Assembly (NCBI RefSeq): GCF_900215295.1
Contig: NZ_OCMF01000002.1
Span: forward strand, 248,001 to 312,000
Length of the DNA stretch: 64,000 nt
Direction: 5' to 3'
From: Salinimicrobium sediminis
Lineage (GTDB): Bacteria > Bacteroidota > Bacteroidia > Flavobacteriales > Flavobacteriaceae
Each line of letters begins with the position of its first letter. The first letter of the stretch is position 1. The translations under genes were made by a program, and so were the position numbers. Shown here piece by piece: positions 35,181-43,661 of this stretch. The notes beneath the pieces are model-generated. The model ran no database searches. It saw only the letters and a list, made by a program, of their open reading frames with translations, and was not told the DNA's origin.

Positions 35181-35292
35181 TCCCTCAGGGTTAAAGTTCC
35201 CATATAATCTGTTCTTCTCGTGATGATGATAATTACCGCAAAAGCATTGCCAGAAGCTGATCAAAATCATAAACATCCTGATTTTCCCATGT

Positions 35293-35300
35293 TAAATTTG
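35293..35300 (+). promoter_or_regulatory. -7 box very close to the start of the 35305 gene
   Basis: TAAATTTG matches TAnnTTTG and ends only 4 bases before the ATG at 35305. If used, the transcript would be leaderless or nearly so. Confidence 0.3.
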
Positions 35301-35304
35301 TGAT

Positions 35305-35829
35305 ATGAATAAGCAAGAAGATCAAATTCTAAAATCTTCCAGAAAACTGGGCTTCAAAAAACCGGGCAGCAGTTTGCATGAGCTGGCAGATTGGCTCCGG
35401 GAGGAGAAACAGATCCATGTCGAGATTGGCAGTATATGGGACGATCTTGTTAACCGGGTGGAGTCCTACTATTACACTGTAACTGCACCTCTTAATGTCT
35501 ATTATACTCCGGCTATACAACGTGCGGGAGGTGCTTCTTACAAAGAAATGCTTTCAGAAGGAATTGAAGAGGCTTTAGGCATCCTGGCCGTTTACAACCA
35601 ACAGAAGCATCTTAAGATCTCCGATGATCAGGTGGTCATCGCATACCTCAAAGGTTACGGAGACAAATCAAAACCCGCCGCAAAGAATAATTACACCAGT
35701 AATCTTGAGAAGTACGCTTATTTTTTGGGAAAGCAGGGAGATTATATTGAAGAAGGCCTTACTGAAGATGATATTCTTTACCTGGTAAAAAACAAATTAC
35801 CAGATGAGGAAATGTTGCAGCTGGAATAG
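35305..35829 (+). CDS. Hypothetical protein, cytosolic
   Basis: This 174-residue protein has no signal and no recognised family. It is mixed helical, with Lys/Glu-rich ends; SLHELADWLREEKQIHVEIG, YYYTVTAPLNVYYTPAIQRA and MLSEGIEEALGILAVYN are its most structured parts. It stands alone between divergent and convergent neighbours. The frame is intact and the codon use matches neighbours, so I take it as real. Its TAG stop is followed by loose heptamer words. Confidence 0.7.
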   Translation: MNKQEDQILKSSRKLGFKKPGSSLHELADWLREEKQIHVEIGSIWDDLVNRVESYYYTVTAPLNVYYTPAIQRAGGASYKEMLSEGIEEALGILAVYNQQKHLKISDDQVVIAYLKGYGDKSKPAAKNNYTSNLEKYAYFLGKQGDYIEEGLTEDDILYLVKNKLPDEEMLQLE

Positions 35830-35895
35830 TTTTTCAGAATCAAGAGATTAGAGCTTACATGGAGTAGGCACTAAGAAGTTTTCAATTGCAGAAAA

Positions 35896-35930
35896 CAACC
35901 TCCATTTACCAACCTCAAAAAAAAGACCTC
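35896..35930. repeat. CAACCTC heptanucleotide array
   Basis: Words CAACCTC, CATTTAC, CAACCTC, AAAAAAA, AGACCTC in 7-base register. It overlaps the left arm of the terminator at 35917-35956. Confidence 0.55.
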
Positions 35931-35956
35931 AAAGGTTTTAAAAACCTGCGAGGCCT
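35917..35956 (-). terminator. Terminator of the iron-sulfur protein operon
   Basis: AGACCTC (35924-35930) pairs with GAGGCCT (35950-35956) with one mismatch, around an inner AGGTTTT/AAAACCT stem. On the minus strand eight T follow. It lies 28 bases after the stop at 35984. Confidence 0.75.
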
Positions 35957-35983
35957 GGAATACCTATAAAAAATTAATTAAAG

Positions 35984-36775
35984 CTACAGATCTTCAGCGT
36001 TGGCGATCATTTCTGCCACGTCCATCACTTCTATATTCTTCTCCTGATCTTTGGCTTTTACACCGTCCGTCATCATGGTATTACAAAAAGGACAGCCTGC
36101 TGCAATCACTTCGGGTTTTACCTCCATAGCCTGTTCCGTACGGGCTACATTGACGTCTTCTTTTCCGGGTTCAGGTTCTTTGAACATCTGAGCTCCCCCG
36201 GCTCCACAGCACATGGCATCCTTTTTACACCTTTTCATCTCCACCAGCTCAACTTCCAGTTTTCTCAAAAGATCACGTGGGGCTTCATAGATGTCATTTC
36301 CGCGGCCCAGGTAGCATGGATCGTGGAATGTGATCCTTTTGCCTTTAAATTTTCCGCCTTCTACCGTCAATCTCCCCTCGTCAAGTAAAGATTTTAAGAA
36401 GGTTGTGTGGTGCATCACTTCGAAATTCCCGCCCAGCCCCGGATATTCGTTTTTCATAATATTGAAGCAATGAGGACAGGTGGTCACGATCTTTTTAATT
36501 TCGTACCCGTTTAAAACCTCGATATTCCCTGCTGCCTGCATTTGGTAAAGGAATTCATTTCCGGCGCGCTTTGCAGGATCTCCGGTACAGCTTTCTTCAG
36601 TTCCCAATACTGCAAATTCCACATTTGCCCGATTCAACAACCTCACAAAAGCCTTGGTTACCTTTTTAGCTCTATCGTCAAAACTTCCCATACAACCCAC
36701 CCAAAAAAGTACTTCGGGAGCTTTACCTTCAGCCATAAATTGAGCCATCGTTGGGACTTGTATATTTTCTGCCAT
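35984..36775 (-). CDS. CCG-domain iron-sulfur protein (HdrB-like)
   Basis: This 263-residue cytosolic protein has two cysteine-rich CCG domains: CPHCFNIMKNEYP near 110 with CCGAGGAQMF near 190, and CPFCNTMMTDGVK near 228. Such domains bind non-cubane [4Fe-4S] clusters in heterodisulfide-reductase-like and lactate-utilisation complexes. It follows the membrane ferredoxin-type gene in the same operon (41-base gap), and the pair probably moves electrons between a soluble donor and the quinone pool. The substrate is unknown. Confidence 0.9.
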   Translation of the reverse strand: MAENIQVPTMAQFMAEGKAPEVLFWVGCMGSFDDRAKKVTKAFVRLLNRANVEFAVLGTEESCTGDPAKRAGNEFLYQMQAAGNIEVLNGYEIKKIVTTCPHCFNIMKNEYPGLGGNFEVMHHTTFLKSLLDEGRLTVEGGKFKGKRITFHDPCYLGRGNDIYEAPRDLLRKLEVELVEMKRCKKDAMCCGAGGAQMFKEPEPGKEDVNVARTEQAMEVKPEVIAAGCPFCNTMMTDGVKAKDQEKNIEVMDVAEMIANAEDL

Positions 36776-36816
36776 TGTATTATATGTTGCAGCCTGAATA
36801 AGGCCGAATTCCTGAT

Positions 36817-38169
36817 TTAATTTTCGTTTGCCCAGTTTAACCTGTCCATTTGATTATAAGGCCAGGGTGCGCCATTATTTTCAATATTGGTCATCGCATT
36901 ATTGAGGTCTGCAGGGCCTGCGCTTTGCTCCATCATAAGATACCTTCTCATTTCTACAATAATAGATAAAGGATCGATACCTACAGGACAGGCTTCAATG
37001 CACATTTGACAAGTAGTACATGCCCACAACTCCTCTCTTAGAATATAATCATCCAGCAATTGTTTCCCGTCATCAACAAATTTTCCATTTTTATTGATGT
37101 TCGCCCCTACCTCTTCCAAACGGTCACGGGTATCCATCATGATCTTACGGGGAGAAAGCAATTTTCCTGTATTGTTGGCCGGACATTGGTCTGTACATCT
37201 TCCACACTCTGTACAGGTGTATGCGTTTAGCAATTGAACCCTGTTAAGGTCAAAAACATCTGATGCTCCAAATTTTTCAGGTTCTCCTTCTTCTCCTTCA
37301 GCTTCAGTTTCTGCAGGGGTTGCAAAAGGATCGGCATCGGGATCCATCATTAATTTCACCTCTTTTGTAACAGCGTCGATATTATCAAATTCGGCCTTCG
37401 GTTTGATTTTGGAAAAATACACGTTCGGAAATGCCAAAAGAATATGTAAATGCTTTGAGTAATAAAGGTAATTAAGGAAGAATAAGATTCCGAGGATATG
37501 TAACCACCAGGCTGTTCTTTCTATAATGATAAGGGTAGAATCTGTTAACCCGTCAAAAAGGGGTAAAAGCCAGCCACTTACAGGAAAAGCTCCTGCAATT
37601 TCACCACCTACCATAGCATAATGGTTAGCTCCGTTTAACTGTAGTTGATAATCTGCCGCGTTCATGACCAGGAATAAGGTCATAAGCACCATCTCAAAAT
37701 AGAGAATGTAGTTGGCGTCATTTTTAGGCCAACTTGTAAGTTCTCTGGCGCGGAATCTATAGATATTAAGAACATTCCGTCTTATCCAGAAGATGATCAC
37801 TCCCACTAATACCAGGAGCGCGAGGATCTCAAAAGCACCTATAAGGAATCCATAAGTGACTCCCGCAAAAGCGAAAATCCGGTGAGTTCCAAAAATACCG
37901 TCGATGATGATCTCCAGGACTTCAATATTGATAATAATAAATCCCAGATATACGATCACGTGGATAATTCCCGAGACAGGTCGCCTCACCATTTTATATT
38001 GCCCAAGGGCAATTTTCGCCATTTTGCCCCACCTTTCTCCAGGATTATCATTTCGATCGATTTCACGACCCAGGTTAATGTTCCGGATCATTCTCCGGAT
38101 GTTGCGTACGAAAATGCCTATCCCAATGGCCAAAGCCAGGATAAAAGCGATTTGTGCAAGGATTTGCAT
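36817..38169 (-). CDS. Membrane iron-sulfur protein with [4Fe-4S] dicluster domain
   Basis: This 450-residue protein has an N-terminal membrane part with about five helices (LAQIAFILALAIGIGIFV, IHVIVYLGFIIINIEVLEII and others, to about 250). A linker rich in Glu/Pro leads to a ferredoxin domain with two cysteine quartets, CTECGRCTDQCPANNTG near 310 and CTTCQMCIEACPVG near 380. The arrangement matches HdrE/NarI-like cytochrome-b-fold subunits joined to HdrC. It pairs with the CCG protein downstream; MlaD-like gene upstream is 9 bases away. Confidence 0.9.
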   Translation of the reverse strand: MQILAQIAFILALAIGIGIFVRNIRRMIRNINLGREIDRNDNPGERWGKMAKIALGQYKMVRRPVSGIIHVIVYLGFIIINIEVLEIIIDGIFGTHRIFAFAGVTYGFLIGAFEILALLVLVGVIIFWIRRNVLNIYRFRARELTSWPKNDANYILYFEMVLMTLFLVMNAADYQLQLNGANHYAMVGGEIAGAFPVSGWLLPLFDGLTDSTLIIIERTAWWLHILGILFFLNYLYYSKHLHILLAFPNVYFSKIKPKAEFDNIDAVTKEVKLMMDPDADPFATPAETEAEGEEGEPEKFGASDVFDLNRVQLLNAYTCTECGRCTDQCPANNTGKLLSPRKIMMDTRDRLEEVGANINKNGKFVDDGKQLLDDYILREELWACTTCQMCIEACPVGIDPLSIIVEMRRYLMMEQSAGPADLNNAMTNIENNGAPWPYNQMDRLNWANEN

Positions 38170-38178
38170 GGTTGGTGG

Positions 38179-39129
38179 TTATTTAAGTGAATCCTTCGGA
38201 GGCGAATATGGACCCGGATTTTTCCCAAAGATAGAAAAATGAACGTAACGTTTAGGGTTAAGTTTCACATCCTGTATCAACTCATCCAATTGCCTGGTGG
38301 CCTGCTCCAGGTTGTTATATACCTGAGGATCATTGATTAGTTTTCCTATGGTCCCGTCTCCTGAATTGAGTTTTTCACTCATGTCTTCGAGATTGGCAAC
38401 CGTGGACTCCAGATCATTAGTGACCTTTTTAATATCAATTTCATTAAGAGTATCTGAAAATGTCTTTAAGTTAGTAGCCATTTCATCCAGATTGGTAAAG
38501 GTGCTGTTGAGTTTTGGCGTATTTTCGGAAAGCACTCCCTCTACAGAATTTGCAGAATTTCTTAAAGAAGCCACTGTAGCCTGAAGATTCTCAATGCTTA
38601 ACTTTAAATTCCTTCTGGTGGCAGGATTCATTACCTCATTAAAGGAATTTACTAAAGAGTCTGTACTCGTGATCACCCGTTCCACTTTTTCCTGAAGCGG
38701 TGTTAAACGCTCATTTACCAGTTCCAGCAGACCCTCTTCTATTGCACTTGGTAGTGTATCACCGGATTTTGCCACCTTTCCGGCTTCATAATCGGGTAAA
38801 ATTGCAAGTGATTTTCCGCCAATAAGACCACCCCCATAAACCTGAGCAATACTTTCTTCAGAAAAAGGAAATTCGTTATCTACTGTGAAGGTAACTAAAA
38901 GCCTGCCCGATGTATCCAAAAAGTTGATGGCTGTAACATTCCCCACTTTAAGGCCATTAATGGTTACAGGAGATGAAGGAGAAAGACCTTCAACATCATT
39001 ATAAATAGCATAAAAGGTCCTGCTGGAATCGAACCAGTTTTTTCCTTTTAAAAAACTATAACCAAAAATGAAAAGAAGAATGGCGACAATGGCCAAAAGA
39101 GCAGTTTTTACCTCTTTAGTATATTTCAC
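38179..39129 (-). CDS. MCE/MlaD-family lipid-transport protein
   Basis: This 316-residue protein is anchored by one N-terminal helix (TALLAIVAILLFIFGYSFL) and has one MCE domain at about 38-115 (FYAIYNDVEGLSPSSPVTIN, LKVGNVTAINF). A long helical tail with heptad-like leucines (about 120-290) may form the tunnel or needle of a hexamer. MlaD proteins carry phospholipids between membranes with MlaE and MlaF, which are not adjacent. The start is GTG at 39129. It follows the amidase gene on the same strand after 54 bases. Confidence 0.92.
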   Translation of the reverse strand: MKYTKEVKTALLAIVAILLFIFGYSFLKGKNWFDSSRTFYAIYNDVEGLSPSSPVTINGLKVGNVTAINFLDTSGRLLVTFTVDNEFPFSEESIAQVYGGGLIGGKSLAILPDYEAGKVAKSGDTLPSAIEEGLLELVNERLTPLQEKVERVITSTDSLVNSFNEVMNPATRRNLKLSIENLQATVASLRNSANSVEGVLSENTPKLNSTFTNLDEMATNLKTFSDTLNEIDIKKVTNDLESTVANLEDMSEKLNSGDGTIGKLINDPQVYNNLEQATRQLDELIQDVKLNPKRYVHFSIFGKNPGPYSPPKDSLK

Positions 39130-39153
39130 AAAGATGTTCTATTTGATTAAGGA

Positions 39154-39161
39154 CAAATATA
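39154..39161 (-). promoter_or_regulatory. -7 box upstream of the MCE gene
   Basis: TATATTTG on the minus strand matches TAnnTTTG, 24 bases upstream of the GTG start at 39129. It may allow expression apart from the amidase gene. Confidence 0.35.
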
Positions 39162-39183
39162 AAATTAATATAGAAAAGAAGTT

Positions 39184-40302
39184 CTATTTCGTTTTTGTTT
39201 TTAACGCGTCATTAACGCTGATCTTTTCATTACCGCGGAATGCCACAATATAACTATCGGGATAACCACTCCTCCTTGCTGTTTCATGAAGGTCCTTTAT
39301 TTGTGAATAACTGGAGGTATTTCCTAAATAATATTTAAACAGTTTGCCTTCCTTATTTCTGGTGATCTCCCTTAATCCCTTAAAATTGTTTGGAGCAGGT
39401 TCGATCTTTTTCCCTGTTGCTGCAAGCTGGACCTTAAAGGTGATCCCTTCATATATATCTACGGGTTGCTCCTCGGTTTCAGTAGTAAGTTCCACAGGAG
39501 GGTTGGCCGAAAGACTTCCCAAAAGTTCTAAATTGATAAAGTTCTTGTAATCTTTAACAGCTTTTACAATTGATTGTGAGATCGCAGCCTGGCCACTTGA
39601 ACTGTTCAAATATGCACCTTCAGATTTATTGCTGAGAAAACCGGCTTCCACCAGCACACTCGGCATATAAGTTTGGCGCAGCACAAGAAAACCGGCTTGC
39701 TTTACACCCCTGTCCACTCTTTTGTTGATGTTCGTAAAATTCTTTTGTATGAAATCTGCTAACATTATACTTTGCTCAAGGTACTCTTCCTGCATTAAAG
39801 TGAGGCCTATATAGGATTCAGGAGAATTTGGATCAAATCCATCATAGGTTACTTCGTAATCTTCTTCCAGAAAAATTACCTGGTTTTCCCTCATCGCTAC
39901 CTCCAGGTTATCCTCATTACGGTGCAAACCTAACACAAAGGTTTCGGTTCCCTGCGCCTGCGATGTATGGCCGTTCATATGAACAGAGATAAAAAGATCG
40001 GCTTTGGCTTTATTAGCTATATTGGCTCTCCCGGCAAGGGTGACAAAAACATCGCTTTTGCGGGTATAGATCACTTTGACATCTGGCAATTTCTCCAGTT
40101 CAGCGCCAACCTGCATCACAATATTGAGCGCGATGTTCTTTTCAATAAAGCCATTCCAGGTGTTCCCGGGATCCTGGCCACCATGTCCGGCATCAAGCAC
40201 CACAACAAACTGGCTTACAGGAGGATCGGTTTCACAAATAGCAGCATTGATTAAAGAAGTTGTAAATAAAAATATTAAAACAGTAAATAGGTTCGTTTTC
40301 AT
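39184..40302 (-). CDS. N-acetylmuramoyl-L-alanine amidase (Amidase_3)
   Basis: This exported zinc amidase cuts peptide stems from peptidoglycan. The start is placed at 40302 so that the chain opens with a signal peptide (MKTNLFTVLIFLFTTSLINA); the ATG at 40320 adds six residues. The catalytic domain (about 30-255) has the zinc motifs VVLDAGHGGQDPGN, FISVHMNG and LVEAGFLSNKSEG with the catalytic glutamate. The C-terminal part (about 290-370) looks SPOR-like (TFKVQLAATGKKIEP, YYLGNTSSYSQIKDL). It is divergent from lptD. Confidence 0.92.
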   Translation of the reverse strand: MKTNLFTVLIFLFTTSLINAAICETDPPVSQFVVVLDAGHGGQDPGNTWNGFIEKNIALNIVMQVGAELEKLPDVKVIYTRKSDVFVTLAGRANIANKAKADLFISVHMNGHTSQAQGTETFVLGLHRNEDNLEVAMRENQVIFLEEDYEVTYDGFDPNSPESYIGLTLMQEEYLEQSIMLADFIQKNFTNINKRVDRGVKQAGFLVLRQTYMPSVLVEAGFLSNKSEGAYLNSSSGQAAISQSIVKAVKDYKNFINLELLGSLSANPPVELTTETEEQPVDIYEGITFKVQLAATGKKIEPAPNNFKGLREITRNKEGKLFKYYLGNTSSYSQIKDLHETARRSGYPDSYIVAFRGNEKISVNDALKTKTK

Positions 40303-40373
40303 ATTGAAGTAACGGTTCATTAGGGTGCTTATTATTTTTTGTTTAACTCAAAAGGTACCTTAAAAAATATATG

Positions 40374-40381
40374 TAATTTTG
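40374..40381 (+). promoter_or_regulatory. -7 box upstream of lptD
   Basis: TAATTTTG matches TAnnTTTG, 47 bases before the TTG start of lptD. A TTTG at 40338-40341 is too far away (32 bases) for the standard -33 element. Confidence 0.35.
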
Positions 40382-40428
40382 AGACTTCAAAAAACAAGCC
40401 ACACCTTACAAAAATAGCATAACCAGCA

Positions 40429-43131
40429 TTGCGAACAAAGATACTTTACATACTTTCCTGTTGTATTTTTATGCTATTTTCAGCCGCGAAAATTTCAGCC
40501 CAGGAGATCGGAACAAAGGAAGGTATCCGCATTCCTGCTGAACGGGAACCAGTGCGGCCCATTCAGGACTCGCTCGTTATACAGGCACCGGTGCCCGTCA
40601 TTACTATCACTCCGCAAGATACAGTTCGTCCTAAAAAAGAAGTGCTTACAGATCAGGTGGTTTACACTGCCGAAGATTATATGAGATTGAGTCCGCGGGA
40701 AAACAGGCTTTATCTTTATAATAATGCTGAAGTTACTTACGGAGATATAAATATTACGGCAGGAAGAATAATTTTGGATAACGAACGAAATGAAGTGTAT
40801 GCCTACGGAATCATTGATTCTGCCGGCACCTATACCCAAAAACCCGTTTTTACACAGGCGACAAATGTGGTCAAGCCCGATTCCATCCGGTTTAATTTTG
40901 ACACAGAACGCGCTCTGGTTTTCAATTCCCGCACCGAACAGGGGGAATTTAAAGTTTTAGGCCAGATCACCAAGCGGGAGAATGATTCGGTGTATTACAT
41001 GAAGAACGTAAAATTCACCACTTCTGAAGATCTTGAAAACCCCGATTATTATTTCTACGCCCGAAGAATAAAATTCGTTCCCGATAAAAAGATCGTTTCG
41101 GGACTGGTAAACATGTATATTGCCGATGTTCCAACTCCCCTGGGACTTCCTTTCGGGTATTTCCCTATGACCGACGAGGAAACATCAGGATTTATCATTC
41201 CTTCTTTTGGAGATGACAACAACCGCGGATATTACCTGCAGAACGGAGGTTACTATTTTGCCATCAGCGATTATGCCGATCTTACAGTTCTCGGGGATTA
41301 CTATACAAATGGAAGTTATGGTCTGCGTATGGAATCTTCCTATGCTTTGCGGTATAGGTTTAGGGGAAACTTAAGCTTCAGGTATGAAAAGATGTTCAAC
41401 AGCGAACGAGGATTTCCTGATTTTTCGGAATCATCTATCTACAACATCCGCTGGAATCATTCTCAGGATCCTAAAGCAAATCCAAGCTCTAGATTTTCGG
41501 CTTCGGTTAACCTGGGAAGCAGCACCTATTACCAGGAATCTACCAACCAAATGAATACCGGAAACCGGCTTACCAACACCTTAAGCTCTTCGGTTTCCTA
41601 TTCCAAGACCTTTAATATTCAGCCGCAGGTAAACCTTAGTGTTGCCGCCACTCACAGCCAGAATACCAATACCCAACAGATCAACATGACGCTGCCAACT
41701 GTGCAGGCAAGCATGGCAAGGGTATATCCTTTCGAACCAAAAATAGGTGCCAAAAAGGGCATTATTGAGAACATTAATTTCCAGTATAATTTTAGAGGAG
41801 AGAACAGGTTTCAAACTACCGATTCCCTTTTCTTTACACCCGAGATGTTTAAAAATGCCATTTTAGGCGCTCAACACAGCATTCCATTAACCACTAACTT
41901 TAAGCTGTTCAATTATTTGAGCGTAAGTGCGGGAACCAATTACAACGAAGCCTGGGTATTCAAAACTTTTGAACGCTCTTATGATGAAGATGCCCGGGTT
42001 GAAGTAATTGACACCGTAAGTGGCTTCGATTCCTATCGCACCTATAACTTTAATACCAGCATAGGGACCACCATCTACGGGACCAAGACTTTTAGCGGCG
42101 ACGGAAAATATCAGGCAATACGGCATGTGCTGCGACCCTCTGTTAGTTATAACATCAATCCGGGATTTGAACATTACTACGACTCTTATCTTATTCCTGA
42201 AACCGATGGCGAAAGTGAGCCGCGGGTCGTAGAATATTCCAGATTCCAGGGGACACTTTACGGACCGCCCGGAAAGATCTTTTCAAGCTCAATCGGATTG
42301 TCTTTAAGTAACACCTTTGAAGCGAAGGTCCGGGATTCGGTTGGTGCAGAACCGCGGAAAGTAACCCTACTGAACAACCTTAACGTGAGCACCTCTTATA
42401 ACGTGGCTGGCGATTCCCTTAAGCTCTCCCCTATCAGCATCCGCGGAAGTATTCCGGTGGTGCAGAACAAGCTGAGCATTAACTTCGGAACCAACCTGGA
42501 TATCTACGCGCTCAACAATAGCAACAGGCGAATAGACAAATTGAATATCGATAACGGAGGAAGTCTTTTTAGACTCACCAATGCCAACGTGAGCTTTGGT
42601 TACTCTTTTTCCAGCAGGGATTTTTCGGGAGGGAAAGAAAATGTGAACCGACTGGAAAATCAAACCTTCAGAAATGGTGGTCGGCCAGATGATCTTTTCG
42701 GAAAGGACATGGACATTGACGGCACTTTCTATGATGAAAAGGAAGAAGATATGCCTAATGAGGAGGGCGAGGAGAATGAGAACAGCTGGTACAATTTCGA
42801 TATCCCATGGGATCTGAGGCTTGCCTACACTATGAACTACTCCAATAATGCACGGCAAAATCAAATTTCTTCACATTCCCTAATGTTCTCAGGAGATGTG
42901 GAATTTTCTCCAAAATGGACCGTAGGTGCTTCTTCCGGATATGATTTCGTAAATTCAGGTTTTACTCATACCCAGCTGAGATTTGCAAGAGATCTGGATA
43001 GCTGGAGGATGACCTTTAGCTGGACACCTTTTGGGGTGTATAAGCAATGGAACTTCTTTATTGGAATTAAATCTGCCTTACTAAGGGATATCAAATACGA
43101 GAAGAGAAGACAACGCGACCGACAACTTTAA
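40429..43131 (+). CDS. lptD: LPS-assembly outer-membrane protein LptD (OstA-like)
   Basis: LptD forms the barrel that places lipopolysaccharide in the outer leaflet. The 900-residue chain starts at TTG (RTKILYILSCCIFMLFSA is the signal). OstA/LptA-like beta-jellyroll covers about 90-260 (NNAEVTYGDINITAGRIILD), and the barrel spans about 270-900. The size is larger than E. coli LptD but usual in Bacteroidota, where the protein is often called putative LPS assembly protein. A Glu/Asp-rich loop lies near 765-790. RidA follows 11 bases downstream. Confidence 0.88.
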   Translation: MRTKILYILSCCIFMLFSAAKISAQEIGTKEGIRIPAEREPVRPIQDSLVIQAPVPVITITPQDTVRPKKEVLTDQVVYTAEDYMRLSPRENRLYLYNNAEVTYGDINITAGRIILDNERNEVYAYGIIDSAGTYTQKPVFTQATNVVKPDSIRFNFDTERALVFNSRTEQGEFKVLGQITKRENDSVYYMKNVKFTTSEDLENPDYYFYARRIKFVPDKKIVSGLVNMYIADVPTPLGLPFGYFPMTDEETSGFIIPSFGDDNNRGYYLQNGGYYFAISDYADLTVLGDYYTNGSYGLRMESSYALRYRFRGNLSFRYEKMFNSERGFPDFSESSIYNIRWNHSQDPKANPSSRFSASVNLGSSTYYQESTNQMNTGNRLTNTLSSSVSYSKTFNIQPQVNLSVAATHSQNTNTQQINMTLPTVQASMARVYPFEPKIGAKKGIIENINFQYNFRGENRFQTTDSLFFTPEMFKNAILGAQHSIPLTTNFKLFNYLSVSAGTNYNEAWVFKTFERSYDEDARVEVIDTVSGFDSYRTYNFNTSIGTTIYGTKTFSGDGKYQAIRHVLRPSVSYNINPGFEHYYDSYLIPETDGESEPRVVEYSRFQGTLYGPPGKIFSSSIGLSLSNTFEAKVRDSVGAEPRKVTLLNNLNVSTSYNVAGDSLKLSPISIRGSIPVVQNKLSINFGTNLDIYALNNSNRRIDKLNIDNGGSLFRLTNANVSFGYSFSSRDFSGGKENVNRLENQTFRNGGRPDDLFGKDMDIDGTFYDEKEEDMPNEEGEENENSWYNFDIPWDLRLAYTMNYSNNARQNQISSHSLMFSGDVEFSPKWTVGASSGYDFVNSGFTHTQLRFARDLDSWRMTFSWTPFGVYKQWNFFIGIKSALLRDIKYEKRRQRDRQL

Positions 43132-43142
43132 AACCTGAAAAT

Positions 43143-43523
43143 ATGAAAAAGATCATCCAAACCAAAGATGCACCGGCACCCATAGGCCCATACAACCAGG
43201 CGGTCTTAAGCGGTAACACCCTTTACATTTCGGGACAGATCGCTATAAATCCCGTATCGGGAGAATTGGAACTGAACAATATCGAAGATGAGACAGAACA
43301 GGTAATGCGCAACTTGAGAGCTATTTTAGGAGCCGCCGAAATGAGTTTTGAAAATGTGGTCAAGTCTTCTATTTTCATTAGCGACATGAACAATTTTGCA
43401 AAGATCAATGCTGTCTATTCAAAATATTTCAAGGAAACAACTGCCCCTGCAAGGGAAACCGTAGAGGTTGCAAACCTTCCCAAGTTTGTGAATGTTGAGA
43501 TCAGTATGATCGCAGTAAAATAG
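43143..43523 (+). CDS. ridA: RidA-family enamine/imine deaminase
   Basis: This small trimeric enzyme hydrolyses reactive enamines such as 2-aminoacrylate. The 126-residue protein has the family pattern DAPAPIGPYNQAVLSGNTLY, ISGQIAINPVSGEL, ILGAAEMSFENVVKSSIFI and TAPARETVEVANLPK with the substrate-binding Arg. Length and motifs are standard. It is the distal gene behind lptD, and its TAG stop is directly followed by heptamer repeats. Confidence 0.96.
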   Translation: MKKIIQTKDAPAPIGPYNQAVLSGNTLYISGQIAINPVSGELELNNIEDETEQVMRNLRAILGAAEMSFENVVKSSIFISDMNNFAKINAVYSKYFKETTAPARETVEVANLPKFVNVEISMIAVK

Positions 43524-43551
43524 TGTTCAGTGATCGGTGATCAGTGGTCAG
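43524..43551. repeat. TGATCAG heptanucleotide array, first copy
   Basis: Words TGTTCAG, TGATCGG, TGATCAG, TGGTCAG start at the base after the ridA TAG stop and are followed by AAATTTCTTTTTTTAATAG. The same layout recurs at 43571. Confidence 0.85.
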
Positions 43552-43570
43552 AAATTTCTTTTTTTAATAG

Positions 43571-43598
43571 TATTCAGTAGTCGGTAATCAGGGGGCAG
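43571..43598. repeat. TAATCAG heptanucleotide array, second copy
   Basis: Words TATTCAG, TAGTCGG, TAATCAG, GGGGCAG followed by AAATTCCTTTTTTC. It parallels the first copy word by word, so the four-word block plus T tract seems to have been duplicated with a 47-base period. Confidence 0.8.
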
Positions 43599-43661
43599 AA
43601 ATTCCTTTTTTCTCCCAACGCTGATATAATGATTGATCCTTTGACTTTATTCCCTAAACCT

